A stretch of DNA of 64,000 nucleotides from Dehalococcoidia bacterium (GTDB taxonomy: Bacteria > Chloroflexota > Dehalococcoidia > UBA2979). The stretch lies in the NCBI GenBank assembly GCA_009692725.1, contig SHYP01000002.1:42843-106842 (forward strand), in the 5' to 3' direction. Both the position numbers and the translations under genes were made by a program. Below the pieces are notes generated by a model. It was not told the origin of the DNA. It worked only from the letters and a program-made list of their open reading frames with translations, and did no database searches. This document shows positions 18,349-27,846 of this stretch, piece after piece. The stretch's first letter is position 1; each line of letters starts with the position of its first letter.

Positions 18349-19374
18349 CTACTCGGTCAGCCGATAGAAGCGGAAGAAGTCGTGCGCCACCGGCAGCACC
18401 TCGATGTCCGCGAAGCCCACCGCGCGCGCATACGCGCGCAGCGTCGCCGGCCGCATCACCGTCCCCGTCGCCGCCGTCGGCTGGTGCAACATCCCGTCAG
18501 GCAGGCAGATCAGCAGGCTCGCCCCGTACATCAGCCGTTCGACCGGGTCCCCCACCGCCCCGAACTCCTCCGCCACCCGCTCGTCCATCACGATCACCGT
18601 GTCCCCGCCCGACGCGAGCCGGCGCATCGTCGCCAGCACCTCCACCGGGCGTGGCATGTCGTGGATGCATTCGAACGCCGTGACCAGGTCGTAGCCCCCA
18701 CTCGCCTCCGCGAGGTCCGTCGCGTGGAAGCGCACGCGGTCCGCGACCCCGTGCTCACGCGCGTGCACGCGCGCCGCTTCCACGCTCGGCTCGTCGACGT
18801 CGTAGCCGTCCACCGTCACGCCCGGGTATCCCAGCGCAATCGCGATCGAGGACCAACCCATGCCGCAACCGATGTCCGCCACGCGCGCCCCGGGCGCCGC
18901 CTGCAACCGCGCGTGCACGTCCGCGATCTGCGGCAACTGCTCCTGCGCGAGCTGCTGCAGGAACATCGGCCGGTTTGCGTCGCCCTGCGCCTCGCGCATC
19001 TCCGCGCCGAACGCGCTCCACGGCACCCCGCCGCCCGTGCGGTACGCCTCCACCAGCGCCGGTAACTGCGCGCCCACCGCCCCCGCCAGGGCGGCGAACG
19101 GCGTCAGGTACGTCAGACTGTCGCGATCGACGAGCACCGCCGCGTGCGCCGCTGGCAATGCGTAGCGTCGCAGCCCCGCGTCCGCGCTCGCGCCCGTCAC
19201 GTCCACGATCTCGTTCACCGCCTGCTGCTCGAGCCACTCGCGCGCATAGCGCTCCGCGATCCCCGCACGCGCCGCCAGCTCCCCCGCCGTCGCCGGCCCT
19301 CCACTCGCCAGCGCGCGGTAGAGCCCCAGCCGATCGCCGAGGTAAACCGCGAAGATCGACATCACCCCCAGCAC
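18349..19374 (-). CDS. SAM-dependent methyltransferase, 5' end broken by an amber codon
   Basis: An N-terminal winged-helix-like dimerisation region (ATAGELAARAGIAERYAREWLE) is followed by a Rossmann methyltransferase with motif I VADIGCGMGWSSIAIA, GYDVDEPSVEAARVHA as motif II and FECIHDMPRPVEVL later, as in O-methyltransferase-like or UbiE-like proteins. The substrate is unknown. The natural start appears to be an ATG at 19425 preceded by GGGAGGAG at proper distance, reading MTDEERTGALV, then TAG at 19392-19390, then RLFGDVLGVMSIF in the same frame. Codon 12 has therefore become a stop. Expression would need reinitiation at the internal GTG or ATG codons near 19374. It may be a recent pseudogene. 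Confidence 0.8.
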   Translation of the reverse strand: MLGVMSIFAVYLGDRLGLYRALASGGPATAGELAARAGIAERYAREWLEQQAVNEIVDVTGASADAGLRRYALPAAHAAVLVDRDSLTYLTPFAALAGAVGAQLPALVEAYRTGGGVPWSAFGAEMREAQGDANRPMFLQQLAQEQLPQIADVHARLQAAPGARVADIGCGMGWSSIAIALGYPGVTVDGYDVDEPSVEAARVHAREHGVADRVRFHATDLAEASGGYDLVTAFECIHDMPRPVEVLATMRRLASGGDTVIVMDERVAEEFGAVGDPVERLMYGASLLICLPDGMLHQPTAATGTVMRPATLRAYARAVGFADIEVLPVAHDFFRFYRLTE

Positions 19375-19455
19375 GTCGCCAAACAGCCGCTACACCAGCG
19401 CGCCCGTGCGCTCCTCGTCCGTCATCGCCGCTCCTCCCGCTTCAAACGCTGCACG

Positions 19456-20649
19456 CTACACCAGCGCCCGCTCCAGCTCCGTCGGCCGCGCGTAGTCGAT
19501 CCCCTCGACGCCGAACCCGAACAGCTGCTCGAACGCCTGCTTGTAGCCCGCGTAATCCGACAGCTCGCGAAGGTTCGCCGTCGTCACGCGCGCCCAGCGC
19601 GCCGCCACCTCCGCCTGCACCGACGGATCGAGCTCGCGGTCATCGAGGCGGATGCGCCGCCGCCTATCGACGACCGGCGCCACGCCCGGCGCGATCTGCT
19701 CGCGGAACAGCCGTACGACCTGCTCGATCGTCCCCTCCCACAACCCGCGCTCGCGCAGCACCGCGAACACGATGCTCATGTACAGCGGCACCCCGGGGAT
19801 CGCCGCCGAGGCCTGCGTCACCACCGCCGACTGCACGCTCACCCACGCCCCGCCGCCGTGCGCGTCCGCGAGCCGCGCGTGCAGTCGCTCGGCGGTCGCC
19901 TCCAGGTGCTCCTTCGCGCGCCCGATCGTGCCGGAGCGATAGATCTCCTGCGTCACGTCCGGCCCCACGTACGAGTACGCCACGCTGCGGCAGCCATCGT
20001 TGAGCAGGTGCTCGGCCGCGAGCAGCTCCAGCCAGTCCGCCCAGTCCTCGCCGCCCATCACGCGCACCGTGTCCGCGATCTCCTCCGCGCTCGCCGCCTC
20101 GATGCTCGCCTCGACGACGGCGTCCGCACGCAGGTCGATCGCCTTCCCGGTGTACGGCGCGCCGATCGGCTTGAGCGCGCTCTGCCACGTCACCGCCCCG
20201 TCCGGCGACACCCGCCGCGGCGCCGCGAGCGAGTACACGACGTAGTCGAGTGGCCCGAAGCGCGCGCGCAGCTCCGCCACCACCTGCTGCTTTACCTCGC
20301 GCGTGAACGCGTCACCGTTCACCGTGCGCACGAGCAAGCCCTCGGCGCGCGCGAGCCGGTGCGCCTCCGCGAGGTTGTACCAGCCCGCGCTGCCCGTGCG
20401 CGCCTCGGCCGCCGCGCGCTCGAAGCACACGCCCAGCACGTGCGCGCGCAGCCCGAACGCCGCGCTCAGCAACGTCGCGATCCCGTACCCGGTGCTCGAC
20501 CCGATCACCAGCACGTTCCCCGCGCGCCGCCCCGCGAGCCCGGTCCGCGCGACCTCGGCCTGGCGCCGCACGACCGCCGCGCAGCCGTCCGGATGCGCGT
20601 TCACGGAGATGAACCCGCGGATGCGGGGCGCCACGATCTGCGTGCTCAA
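19456..20649 (-). CDS. fabV: Trans-2-enoyl-CoA / enoyl-ACP reductase FabV
   Basis: FabV is the large, triclosan-resistant NADH-dependent enoyl reductase of fatty-acid synthesis. The 397-residue protein has a cofactor-binding segment NVLVIGSSTGYGIATLLSAAFG, the FabV word YVVYSLAAPRR, and the active-site pattern SYVGPDVTQEIYRSGTIGRAKEHLE with Tyr and Lys in the expected long spacing. It ends GFGVEGIDY, also typical. It starts at a TTG (STQIVAPRIRGFIS). It is probably transcribed separately from the methyltransferase downstream, about 30 nt before that gene's Shine-Dalgarno. Confidence 0.94.
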   Translation of the reverse strand: MSTQIVAPRIRGFISVNAHPDGCAAVVRRQAEVARTGLAGRRAGNVLVIGSSTGYGIATLLSAAFGLRAHVLGVCFERAAAEARTGSAGWYNLAEAHRLARAEGLLVRTVNGDAFTREVKQQVVAELRARFGPLDYVVYSLAAPRRVSPDGAVTWQSALKPIGAPYTGKAIDLRADAVVEASIEAASAEEIADTVRVMGGEDWADWLELLAAEHLLNDGCRSVAYSYVGPDVTQEIYRSGTIGRAKEHLEATAERLHARLADAHGGGAWVSVQSAVVTQASAAIPGVPLYMSIVFAVLRERGLWEGTIEQVVRLFREQIAPGVAPVVDRRRRIRLDDRELDPSVQAEVAARWARVTTANLRELSDYAGYKQAFEQLFGFGVEGIDYARPTELERALV

Positions 20650-20791
20650 GCGCTGCTCACTCTCGTCTCAGCCGGGGTCGCGCTCCGCGTACGGTAGCAG
20701 CGCCGCGTGCGAGGCGGACACACCCGCGCGAGCCCCCGCTCGTGCGCCCGCGGTGGCACAATCGGCGCGGGATACCTGCCGGGGGGCCGTC

Positions 20792-21382
20792 GTGCAGATG
20801 CAACCGCTCGTCCGCCGCTGGCCGATCCTCGCGGCCGCGGCCGCGGCCGCCGTGCTCGTGCTCGCGGGCCTCGCCGTGCTGCTCGGCACGCGCCTGCTCG
20901 ACGACGACCCGCCTCCGCCGGCGAGCGTGCCCGATTGGGCCGCGCGCGTGTGCGGCGCACAGAACGCCTTCGTCCAGGCGCTCATCGACTCGCGCGATAA
21001 TCGCGACCCGCAGTTGCTCGACCTCGAGGCCCGCAAGCAGCGCGCCGCCACGCTCGGCCGCGCCGAGATCGCCGCCGCGCAGGCCATCGAACGCGAGCTG
21101 CGCGCCTTCACCCCGCCCGAAGCCGCACGCGCCTACCACGAGGCGCTGATCGCCCAGGCGCAGGAGACCGCGCGTTTCGTGCAGGAGCAGATCGACGCGA
21201 TCGCGAAAGCCACCGCGCCCCAGCAGATCGCCGTCGCCAACGCTCAGGCCCGCTTCCAGCAGCAGGGCGCCCAGCAAGCCGTCACCGCCAGCGCCGCCGA
21301 GCTGCCGGAGCACGTCGTGCAAGCCCTCGCGAGCGAGCCCAACTGCGCCGGCGTGGACGCGCCCCCCACCCCCTCCGCCTGA
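20792..21382 (+). CDS. Membrane-anchored helical protein, unknown
   Basis: From the GTG at 20792 (VQMQPLVRRW) the 196-residue protein has one N-terminal hydrophobic helix (ILAAAAAAAVLVLAGLAVLLG), then a soluble, Glu/Gln/Ala-rich helical domain with two cysteines (VCGAQNAF and EPNCAG) that could pair outside the membrane. An uncleaved anchor or signal peptide is likely. The reading frame extends further upstream but overlaps fabV in antisense, so the later start is chosen. The function is unknown. Confidence 0.6.
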   Translation: MQMQPLVRRWPILAAAAAAAVLVLAGLAVLLGTRLLDDDPPPPASVPDWAARVCGAQNAFVQALIDSRDNRDPQLLDLEARKQRAATLGRAEIAAAQAIERELRAFTPPEAARAYHEALIAQAQETARFVQEQIDAIAKATAPQQIAVANAQARFQQQGAQQAVTASAAELPEHVVQALASEPNCAGVDAPPTPSA

Positions 21383-21415
21383 CCGCCGCTCCGCACGCCC
21401 GCTCAGCCGCTTCCG

Positions 21416-21462
21416 ACTCCCCCTCGCCCCGCCCGCGGGGAGAGGGGGCCAGGGGGTGAGGG
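21416..21462. repeat. GC-rich palindromic intergenic repeat, copy 1
   Basis: A run of C-rich then G-rich sequence (CCCCCTCGCCCC, then GGGGAGAGGGGGCC, ending GGGGGTGAGGG) lies between the convergent unknown gene and lepA. It can fold into a strong hairpin. Four more copies are at about 23.4, 27.75, 31.1 and 62.4 kb. It resembles REP/BIME-type intergenic repeats. It could also help terminate transcription between convergent genes. Confidence 0.7.
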
Positions 21463-21494
21463 CCTCTGGCGTCCGCGGGTGGGCCCTTCCCCTC

Positions 21495-23312
21495 CTAGTC
21501 GCGCAGCTTCAGCACCGCCATAAACGCCTCCTGCGGCACCTCCACTGAGCCCACCATCTTCATGCGCTTCTTGCCCGCTTTCTGCGCCTCCAGCAGCTTG
21601 CGCTTGCGCGAGACGTCGCCGCCGTAGCACTTTGCCAGCACGTTCTTGCGCATCGCCCGCACCGTCTCGCGCGCCACGATGCGGCCGCCGATCGCCGCCT
21701 GGATCGGCACGTCGAACAGCTGCCGCGGGATCAGCTCGCGCAGCGCCGCCGTCAGCTTGCGCCCCTGCGCCGCCGCCACGTCCACCGGCACGATCGTCGA
21801 GAGCGCATCGACGATGTCGCCGTTCACGATCACGTCCAGCCGTGCGACCCGCGCCGGCAGGTAGTTCGCAAGCTGGTAGTCGAGCGACGCGTACCCCTGC
21901 GACCGCGACTTCAGCTGGTCATAGAAATCCACGAGGATCTCCGACAGCGGCGCGAGGTACTCCGCGACCACGCGCTGGTCGCCCGCCTCGCCACTGCGAT
22001 CGAGATACTCGAGCTTCTCGAAGCGCCCCCGCCGCCCCTGCACAAGCTCCATCACCGCGCCGAGGTAGCGCGCCGGCGTCGTCACCGTGATGCGCATCCA
22101 CGGCTCGCGCACCTCCGCGATCTCGTTCGGCACCGGCAGATCCGCCGGGCTGTCGACCACGATCTCGCGGCCGTCCGTGCGCGTCACCTCGTACGCCACC
22201 GACGGCGCCGTCGCGATCAGCGCCATGCCGAACTCGCGCTCCAGCCGCTCCTGGATGATCTCCATATGCAACAGCCCCAGGAACCCGCAGCGAAAGCCGA
22301 ACCCCAGCGCCACCGACGACTCCGGCTGCCACTGCAGCGACGCGTCGTTGAGGCTCAACCGTTCGAGCGCGTCCCGCAGGTCCGAGTAGCGATCCGCATC
22401 CGTCGGGTACAGTCCCGCGAACACCATCGCCTTCGCGGGCAGATACCCCGGCAGTGGCTCGACTGCGCCGCCACGCTCCAGCGTCAGCGTGTCGCCCACG
22501 CGGCTGTCGCCGACGCCCTTCAGCCCCGTGGCGACGTACCCCACCTGCCCCGCCGTCAGCGCCGGCACCACCTCCAGCTGCGGCCGGAAGCAGCCCACCT
22601 CCAGCGGCTCGAAGCGCGTGCCCTGCTGCATCAACCGCAGCTGCTGGCCCGCGCGGATCGTGCCGTCCACCACCCGCACATACACCAGCACGCCCTTGTA
22701 CGCGTCGTACTTCGAATCGAACACGAGCGCGCGCAACGGCGCTTCCGCGTCGCCGCGCGGCGGCGGCACCTGCGCGACGATCGCCGCCAGGATCTCGTCG
22801 ATGCCCTGCCCGCTCTTCGCCGACGCGAACAGCACCTCGTTCGGATCGATGCCGATCACGTCGACGAGCTCCTGCGCCACGCGCTCCGGCTCCGCTGCCA
22901 CCATGTCGACCTTGTTGACCACCGGCACGAGCGCGAGGTCGAGGTCGATCGCCTGGTACACGTTCGCGAGCGTCTGCGCCTGGATGCCCTTCGTGGCGTC
23001 CACGACCAGCACCGCGCCCTCGCACGCCGCCAGCGCCCGCGACACCTCGTACGCGAAGTCGACGTGCCCCGGTGTGTCGATCAGGTTCAGCTCGTAGTCC
23101 TCGCCGTCCGCCGCCCGGTACGCCAGGCGCACGGCCTGCGCCTTGATCGTGATGCCCTTCTCGCGCTCCAGGTCCATCTGGTCGAGCACCTGCTCCTGCA
23201 TCGCGCGCGCCGCGACCGTGCCCGTCAGCTCGATCATGCGATCGGCCAGCGTGGACTTGCCATGATCGATATGCGCGATGATCGAGAAGTTGCGGATGTG
23301 CGCCTGGTCCAT
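21495..23312 (-). CDS. lepA: Elongation factor 4 (LepA)
   Basis: LepA is a ribosome-dependent GTPase related to EF-G that affects initiation and stalled elongation. The roughly 605-residue length is normal. Motifs are [12 protein letters not shown] (P-loop), [22 protein letters not shown], and the LepA-specific C-terminal domain with [29 protein letters not shown]. The frame is open to a TTG at 23315, but the ATG at 23312 is preceded by TAGGAT at exactly 6 nt, matching the leaderless pattern found across this window. The stop is TAG. Confidence 0.97.
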   Translation of the reverse strand: MDQAHIRNFSIIAHIDHGKSTLADRMIELTGTVAARAMQEQVLDQMDLEREKGITIKAQAVRLAYRAADGEDYELNLIDTPGHVDFAYEVSRALAACEGAVLVVDATKGIQAQTLANVYQAIDLDLALVPVVNKVDMVAAEPERVAQELVDVIGIDPNEVLFASAKSGQGIDEILAAIVAQVPPPRGDAEAPLRALVFDSKYDAYKGVLVYVRVVDGTIRAGQQLRLMQQGTRFEPLEVGCFRPQLEVVPALTAGQVGYVATGLKGVGDSRVGDTLTLERGGAVEPLPGYLPAKAMVFAGLYPTDADRYSDLRDALERLSLNDASLQWQPESSVALGFGFRCGFLGLLHMEIIQERLEREFGMALIATAPSVAYEVTRTDGREIVVDSPADLPVPNEIAEVREPWMRITVTTPARYLGAVMELVQGRRGRFEKLEYLDRSGEAGDQRVVAEYLAPLSEILVDFYDQLKSRSQGYASLDYQLANYLPARVARLDVIVNGDIVDALSTIVPVDVAAAQGRKLTAALRELIPRQLFDVPIQAAIGGRIVARETVRAMRKNVLAKCYGGDVSRKRKLLEAQKAGKKRMKMVGSVEVPQEAFMAVLKLRD

Positions 23313-23324
23313 CAATTCATCCTA
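23310..23324 (-). promoter_or_regulatory. -10-like hexamer of a probable leaderless lepA transcript
   Basis: On the minus strand TAGGAT is followed by 6 nt and then the lepA ATG. With the usual 6-7 nt from -10 hexamer to start site, transcription would begin at the A of the start codon, with no leader or Shine-Dalgarno. This is one of eleven such arrangements in the window. Confidence 0.5.
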
Positions 23325-23372
23325 GCCGCGCCCGCCCCCACGCGCTCAGCGATGTACGCCACCCGCGTCTGG

Positions 23373-23419
23373 CTCCCCCTCGCCCCGCCGCGCGGGGCGA
23401 GGGGGCCGGGGGGCGAGGG
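23373..23419. repeat. GC-rich palindromic intergenic repeat, copy 2
   Basis: Same family as the element at about 21.44 kb: CTCCCCCTCGCCCC, then GCGGGGCGAGGGGGCC, ending GGGGGCGAGGG. It sits between oppF and lepA, next to two tandem hairpins. Confidence 0.7.
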
Positions 23420-23439
23420 TCCGCGCCCCGCACACACAG

Positions 23440-23499
23440 ACCGGGCGCATCGAGGCGCCCGGTTCAATACACAGACCGGGCGCCTTGCGGCGCCCGGTC
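23440..23499 (-). terminator. Tandem hairpins after the opp genes
   Basis: Two successive inverted repeats, ACCGGGCGC...GCGCCCGGT at 23440-23463 and GACCGGGCGCC...GGCGCCCGGTC at 23474-23499, share the same stem sequence and are separated by about 10 nt. They lie just after the oppF stop and ahead of lepA. They have no clear T-tract, so either they act as GC-only terminators or RNA-stabilising structures, or they are a duplicated repeat. Confidence 0.5.
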
Positions 23500-23526
23500 C
23501 AGCACTCGTCCTACGCGTCGAGCCGC

Positions 23527-24540
23527 TTACGCCCGGTGGCACGCCACCCAGTGCGACGGCCCCATCTCGCGCCACTCCGGAATGCGCTCCCGGCACTCGT
23601 CGATGGCGATCGGACAACGCGTGTTGAACACGCAGCCCGGAGGCGGCCGCAGCGGCGACGGTACGTCGCCCGTCAGGATGATCCGCTCACGCGTCCGCTC
23701 CAGCCGCGGGTCCGTCAGCGGGATCGCCGAGAGCAGCGCCTTCGTGTACGGGTGCAAGGGGTTCTCGTACAGCTCGTTCGAGTCCGCGAGCTCCATGAAG
23801 TGCCCGAGGTACATCACCACCACGCGGTCCGAGATGTGCCGCACCACCGCCAGGTCGTGCGCGATGAACAGGTAGGTGAGATTGAACTCCTCCTGCAGGT
23901 CCTCCAGCAGGTTGATGATCTGCGCCTGGATCGACACGTCCAGGGCCGACACCGGCTCGTCGCAGACGATGAAGTCCGGCTCCACCGCCAGCGCCCGCGC
24001 GATGCCGATGCGCTGCCGCTGCCCGCCCGAGAACTCGTGCGGGTAGCGCTTCGCGAAGTACGGGTTCAAGCCCACCGCGTTGAGGATGTAGTTCACGCGG
24101 TCCGCCCGCTCGGCCCCCTTGTGCAGCCCGTGGATCGTCATCGGCTCCGCGACGATGCTCTGCACGTTCATGCGCGGGTTCAACGACGAGTACGGGTCCT
24201 GGAAGATCATCTGCATGCGCCGGCGGAACCCGCGCAGCGCGCGACCCTTCAAGTGCGTCAGCTCGGTGCCGTCGAAGTTCACCGTGCCAGCGGTCGGCCG
24301 GTGCAGCTGCAGCACCGCCCGACCGGTCGTCGACTTGCCGCAGCCCGACTCGCCCACCAACCCTAGCGTCTCGCCGCGGTTCACGAAGAAGCTCACGTCG
24401 TCGACGGCCTTCACGTCTGCGACCTTGCGCTGCACGATCGACCCGGCGACCACCGGGAAGTACATTTTGAGGTCCTTGACCTCCAACAACGGCCGCGTGC
24501 CCGGAGGCATGCTCGCGGCGGCCGGCTGAGCCATTGTCAT
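23527..24540 (-). CDS. oppF: Oligopeptide/dipeptide ABC transporter ATP-binding protein (OppF-type)
   Basis: This is one of the two ATPases of a peptide-type ABC importer, acting on the cytoplasmic side of the membrane. Walker A is [14 protein letters not shown], the signature is [15 protein letters not shown], Walker B is [12 protein letters not shown], and the switch His is in [11 protein letters not shown]. The C-terminal peptide-transporter extension includes [20 protein letters not shown]. The gene follows oppD by 10 nt. No permease or solute-binding genes are adjacent on this side, so they lie elsewhere or were lost. Transport of nickel or another solute is also possible for this family. 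Confidence 0.92.
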   Translation of the reverse strand: MTMAQPAAASMPPGTRPLLEVKDLKMYFPVVAGSIVQRKVADVKAVDDVSFFVNRGETLGLVGESGCGKSTTGRAVLQLHRPTAGTVNFDGTELTHLKGRALRGFRRRMQMIFQDPYSSLNPRMNVQSIVAEPMTIHGLHKGAERADRVNYILNAVGLNPYFAKRYPHEFSGGQRQRIGIARALAVEPDFIVCDEPVSALDVSIQAQIINLLEDLQEEFNLTYLFIAHDLAVVRHISDRVVVMYLGHFMELADSNELYENPLHPYTKALLSAIPLTDPRLERTRERIILTGDVPSPLRPPPGCVFNTRCPIAIDECRERIPEWREMGPSHWVACHRA

Positions 24541-24550
24541 CGGTTACTCC

Positions 24551-25573
24551 CTAGGAGCCGGTCCGCGCGACCGCGGGCTTCTGTTCCGCCGTCTTCGCGT
24601 CAGCCGACGGGTTCCGCCAGCACGCCGCCCAGTGCCGCTCGCTCTTCAGCTCCAGCGGCGGCGACTCCGTGTGGCACTTGTCGATGCGCCACTCGCAGCG
24701 CGGCTCGAACGGGCACCCCGGGATCGGGTCGATCAACAGCGGTGGCTGCCCCTCGATCGCGTACAGCCGCACGTGCTCCGTCGCGTCCAGGCGCGGCACA
24801 GACGCCATCAGCCCCACCGTGTACGGGTGCCGCGGGTTCAGGAAGATGTCGTCCGTCGTCCCGGACTCCACGATGCGCCCCGCGTACATCACGTTCACAC
24901 GGTCCGCGTAGCGCGCCACCACGCCCAGGTTGTGCGTGATGATCACCACCGCCGAGCCCATGTCCTTCGCCAGCCGCGCCATGATCTCCAGCACCTGCGC
25001 CTGGATCGTCACGTCCAGCGCCGTCGTCGGCTCATCCGCCAGCAACAGCTTCGGGTTGCACGACAGCGCCATCGCGATCATCACGCGCTGGCGCATACCG
25101 CCGGAGAACTGATGCGGGTAATCGTGCACCCGCCCTGCCGCCTCCGGAATGCCCACCAGCTCCAGCAGCTCGATCGCGCGCTTCTCCGCGTCTGCCTTGT
25201 CCAGCCCCATGTGCAGCTGGATCGCCTCCATCAGCTGGTTGCCGATGTCCAGCACCGGGTTCAGCGAGGTCATCGGCTCCTGGAACACCATCGCGATGCG
25301 GTTGCCGCGGATCGAACGGATCTCCGCGTCGCTCACCTTGAGCAGGTCCTGCCCCTCGAAGATGATCTCGCCCCCCACGATCCGCCCGGGCGGTCGCGGG
25401 ATCAGCCGCAAGATCGACATCGCCGTTACCGACTTGCCGCTGCCAGACTCGCCGACGAGCCCCAGCGTTTCGCCCTCTTCGAGATCCCAGCTGACGCCGT
25501 CGACAGCCCGCACCACTCCCTCTTCCGTATAGAAGTAGGTGCGCAGGTTCTTTACTTCCAGCAGCTTCGCCAT
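24551..25573 (-). CDS. oppD: Oligopeptide/dipeptide ABC transporter ATP-binding protein (OppD-type)
   Basis: Partner ATPase of the peptide-type importer. Walker A is GESGSGKSVTAMSILRL, the signature is FSGGMRQRVMIAMAL, Walker B is LLLADEPTTALD, and the switch region is VIITHNLGVVARYADRVNVMYAGR. The C-terminal domain contains PIPGCPFEPRC, the usual Cys-containing extension of OppD/DppD proteins. It is the first gene of a two-gene unit with oppF and lies just downstream of tRNA-Leu on the same strand. Confidence 0.92.
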   Translation of the reverse strand: MAKLLEVKNLRTYFYTEEGVVRAVDGVSWDLEEGETLGLVGESGSGKSVTAMSILRLIPRPPGRIVGGEIIFEGQDLLKVSDAEIRSIRGNRIAMVFQEPMTSLNPVLDIGNQLMEAIQLHMGLDKADAEKRAIELLELVGIPEAAGRVHDYPHQFSGGMRQRVMIAMALSCNPKLLLADEPTTALDVTIQAQVLEIMARLAKDMGSAVVIITHNLGVVARYADRVNVMYAGRIVESGTTDDIFLNPRHPYTVGLMASVPRLDATEHVRLYAIEGQPPLLIDPIPGCPFEPRCEWRIDKCHTESPPLELKSERHWAACWRNPSADAKTAEQKPAVARTGS

Positions 25574-25658
25574 TGGCCCCCCCGGGCTGACGGAAACTTC
25601 GAGCGTTCTTCCCGCCGGCTCCGGCAGCTCCCGAGCATGCTCGCGAGCCGTCCGACGC

Positions 25659-25743
25659 TGGTGGGGAAGAGGAGACTCGAACTCCTACGCCTTGCGGCAC
25701 ATGATCCTAAATCATGCTCGTCTGCCAATTCCGACACTTCCCC
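25659..25743 (-). tRNA. tRNA-Leu (anticodon TAG)
   Basis: The minus strand folds as a type II tRNA. The acceptor GGGGAAG/CTTCCCC has discriminator A and an encoded CCA (the + strand reads TGG at 25659-25661). The anticodon stem is CATGA/TCATG with loop TTTAGGA. A variable arm GTGCCGCAAGGCG is present, and the T arm has GGAGTTCGAGTCTCC. The long variable arm and the UAG anticodon identify leucine. It lies about 107 nt downstream of tRNA-Lys on the same strand. Confidence 0.95.
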
Positions 25744-25850
25744 GTCGGTTCGGCAATACTCCCGGTTCGTCCCGTGGGTGGGTGCCCCTTCCGAGACGCC
25801 CCATGCCTGGACCCCGCGCTCCTCGCCCCACTGCAGTTGATGAATGCAGT

Positions 25851-25925
25851 TGGTGAGCCCCCAGGGACTCGAACCCTGAACCGGCTGATTAAGAGTCAGC
25901 TGCTCTACCATTGAGCTAGAGGCCC
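25851..25925 (-). tRNA. tRNA-Lys (anticodon CTT)
   Basis: The minus strand gives acceptor GGGCCTC pairing with GGGGCTC (G-U wobbles allowed), D arm TAGCTCAATGGTAGAGCA, anticodon stem CTGA/TCAG with loop CTCTTAA, and T arm CAGGGTTCGAGTCCCTG. The CCA is encoded at 25853-25851. The anticodon CUU specifies lysine. A good promoter (TTGACA, 17 nt, TAATGT) lies about 65 nt upstream and probably serves this tRNA and tRNA-Leu. Confidence 0.95.
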
Positions 25926-25992
25926 ACCGTTCACCAACCGGTCAAGCATAGCGACCGCCCGCGCGGCCGCCACTCCCCGGCTGTGGGGCGGG

Positions 25993-26021
25993 ACATTAGC
26001 AGGCGACTGATCACGTGTCAA
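25993..26021 (-). promoter_or_regulatory. Sigma70-type promoter of the tRNA-Lys/tRNA-Leu unit
   Basis: On the minus strand a perfect -35 TTGACA (26021-26016) is separated by 17 nt from TAATGT (25998-25993). Start would be near 25986, about 60 nt before the mature tRNA-Lys 5' end. This is one of the few near-consensus promoters visible in the window. Confidence 0.65.
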
Positions 26022-26052
26022 TGAATATCCACACTCCCGAGTGCTACAGCCG

Positions 26053-26080
26053 TTGACGCTGTTTCGCGCACAGCGATACG
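26053..26080 (+). promoter_or_regulatory. Probable promoter of tRNA-Val
   Basis: TTGACG (26053-26058) is followed after 16 nt by GATACG (26075-26080). Transcription would start about 9 nt before the tRNA-Val 5' end at 26096. The -35 is close to consensus; the -10 is weaker. Confidence 0.5.
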
Positions 26081-26095
26081 CTCGATGTCCGCTGT

Positions 26096-26172
26096 GGGCG
26101 GTTAGCTCAGTTGGTTAGAGCGCTGCGTTGACATCGCAGAGGTCACTGGTTCGAATCCAGTATCGCCCACCA
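26096..26172 (+). tRNA. tRNA-Val (anticodon GAC)
   Basis: Acceptor GGGCGGT pairs with ATCGCCC, followed by A and encoded CCA. The D arm is TAGCTCAGTTGGTTAGAGC, the anticodon stem CTGCG/CGCAG has loop TTGACAT, and the T arm is CTGGTTCGAATCCAG. All stems are intact and the anticodon GAC specifies valine. It is transcribed divergently from tRNA-Lys. Confidence 0.96.
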
Positions 26173-26213
26173 CCGCACGCCTCCACTGCACGCCTGCGCC
26201 TCGATCGCCCAGC

Positions 26214-27661
26214 TCAGTCGCGCTGCCCTGAACACCACACCGCCACCCCTCGCACGCGCTCCGCGTCGCGCCCCCGGCGCCACAGCGTGATGCCGTCCTC
26301 CTCCCGCACGAGCTCGAACCCCAGCCGCGGCAGCGCCGCCCGGCACGCCTCGTACCCGGCGTCGAGGTCGTCTCGCGGGATCGGCCCGTAGGCGTCCAGC
26401 AACACGTACTCCGCGTCCAGCACCCGCGGGAACTGGTAGCTGCGCTCCCGCGCCGCCAGGTGCGCGACGAACGGCGACTGCGCGCTGACCGTCGCGCCGG
26501 CCGGCACGGCGCGCACGAACGAGCGCGCCACGCGCGCGTGCGCGTCCACCGCGAACCGCCCCGGCTCGGCGGCGACCGACGGCGGCAGCGGCGACCGCGC
26601 CGCGAACAACGCCAGCGCCACGCCCGCCCACGCCGCCCCGACGGCGGCTCCGCGCCGCGAGACCCACCCACCCGGCCCGCGCAGCGGCAGCACCGCCAGC
26701 ACGATCGCCACCGCCGTCGGCACGACCATGTAATGCAGCTGCAGCGCCCCCTGCGGCCCGTGCTGCGACAGCAGCGACGGCGCCACCACCAGCGCCAGCG
26801 CGGGCCACAGCCGAGGCACGAGCAGCGGCAGCATCGCCCCGCTCAGCAGCACCAGCGCGAGCGCCTCGAGCGGGCCCCGTTGCGCCAGCTGCTCGAGCGC
26901 GAGCCCGGGCCGCGTCACGAGGTGGAGCGCGACCTCGCCCACGCCGTCCCCCAGATATCCGTACCGCTCCGCGAACGGATTGAGCTCATCCCCCCGGTAG
27001 CGCGGGATCAGCCACAGCCACACCCACCCCGCGTACGCAATCGACGCCGCTGCCAGCGCCGCGGGCTCGCGCCGCCAGCCGAACGTCAGCCATGCGACCC
27101 AGCACAGCGCCAGCGCGAGCAGCACCCCGTCCTCCCGCAGCAGCAGCGCCCCGACCACCGCAGCGGCGAACCACGGCCGCCGCCCGGCTGCCAGCGCCCA
27201 CAGCGCGCCGAACGTCAGCAGCGGCGCGAACGCCTCCGTGTGGAAGTCGAACGCCACCGCGCGTGCCGCGCCGAGGCTCAGCACGTACGCCGCCACCGCG
27301 CCCCACGCGACCCGCTCGCCCGCCATCGTCGCGCCGCCGCGTGCAGCGGCACGACTGCCCCCCCGAGCGCGAGCGCCTGCGCCAACAGCAGCGGCGTCGG
27401 CCCCCCACCGACCCGCTCCCCGAGCCACACGAGCGGCACGAGCAGCACGACCACCGGCTGCCAGTGATCCCCGGAATAGGACATGTCCCGGAACGAGTAC
27501 GCGAACCAGCGCCCCTCGTCCGTGTTTCAGACCACCTGGTGGATGAGCCCCAGGTCCCACCCGTTCGAGTGGAAGGAGTAGTGCAACAGCAGGCTGCACG
27601 CCGCGTAGTACGTCGTAGCAACGGCCGCGACTGCGGTGAGCAGCACAGAGCGACGGGTCAC
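26214..27661 (-). pseudogene. DUF2079 membrane protein, broken by a stop and a frameshift
   Basis: The natural start is probably the GTG at 27661 (TRRSVLLTAVAAVATTYYAA). The family words are split over two frames: HSNGWDLGLIHQVV, then TGA at 27529-27527 where the family has the Trp of WNT, then NTDEGRWFAYSF and SGDHWQPVVVLLVPLVWLG. Near 27330 the frame shifts to the long downstream frame, with FDFHTEAFAPLLTFGALWAL, many membrane helices and LDAEYVLLDAYGP. DUF2079 proteins are predicted polytopic glycosyltransferase-like membrane proteins of unknown substrate. Two independent lesions indicate a pseudogene, unless both are assembly errors. The downstream frame is open for 528 codons and could be mistaken for a complete gene. 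Confidence 0.75.
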
Positions 27662-27721
27662 ACGACCCAGTGTCCCACGTGATCCGGTGTGCTCCCCTGA
27701 CACACACCGCACCGCACTCGT

Positions 27722-27781
27722 TCCCTCTCCCCCTCGCCCGCCTCGCGGCCTCGCGGGGAGAGGGGGCCGGGAGGGTGAGGG
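27722..27781. repeat. GC-rich palindromic intergenic repeat, copy 3
   Basis: TCCCTCTCCCCCTCGCCCGCC on one side and GGGGAGAGGGGGCCGGGAGGGTGAGG on the other match the other intergenic copies. It lies between the divergent DUF2079 pseudogene and thrS, just upstream of the thrS promoter-like hexamer. Confidence 0.7.
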
Positions 27782-27831
27782 CTCCCCGCGGTCCCGGCAC
27801 CCCGCGCGTAGCACCAGTCAGGGGCGTTCGT

Positions 27832-27846
27832 TACGATGCCCCGATG
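27832..27846 (+). promoter_or_regulatory. -10-like hexamer of a probable leaderless thrS transcript
   Basis: TACGAT (27832-27837) is followed by 6 nt and the thrS ATG at 27844. No Shine-Dalgarno lies between them. It has the same geometry as ten other starts in this window. Confidence 0.5.

Noticed and set aside
23440..23499. A short CRISPR-like or attachment-site repeat formed by the two ACCGGGCGC hairpins.
   Set aside because: Only two units, each an inverted repeat next to a gene end, so terminator-like hairpins are the simpler reading.
26214..27800. A complete 528-residue membrane protein on the minus strand.
   Set aside because: Only the downstream two thirds are real DUF2079 sequence. 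The first 160 residues are out-of-frame, and the real N-terminus lies in another frame with a TGA.
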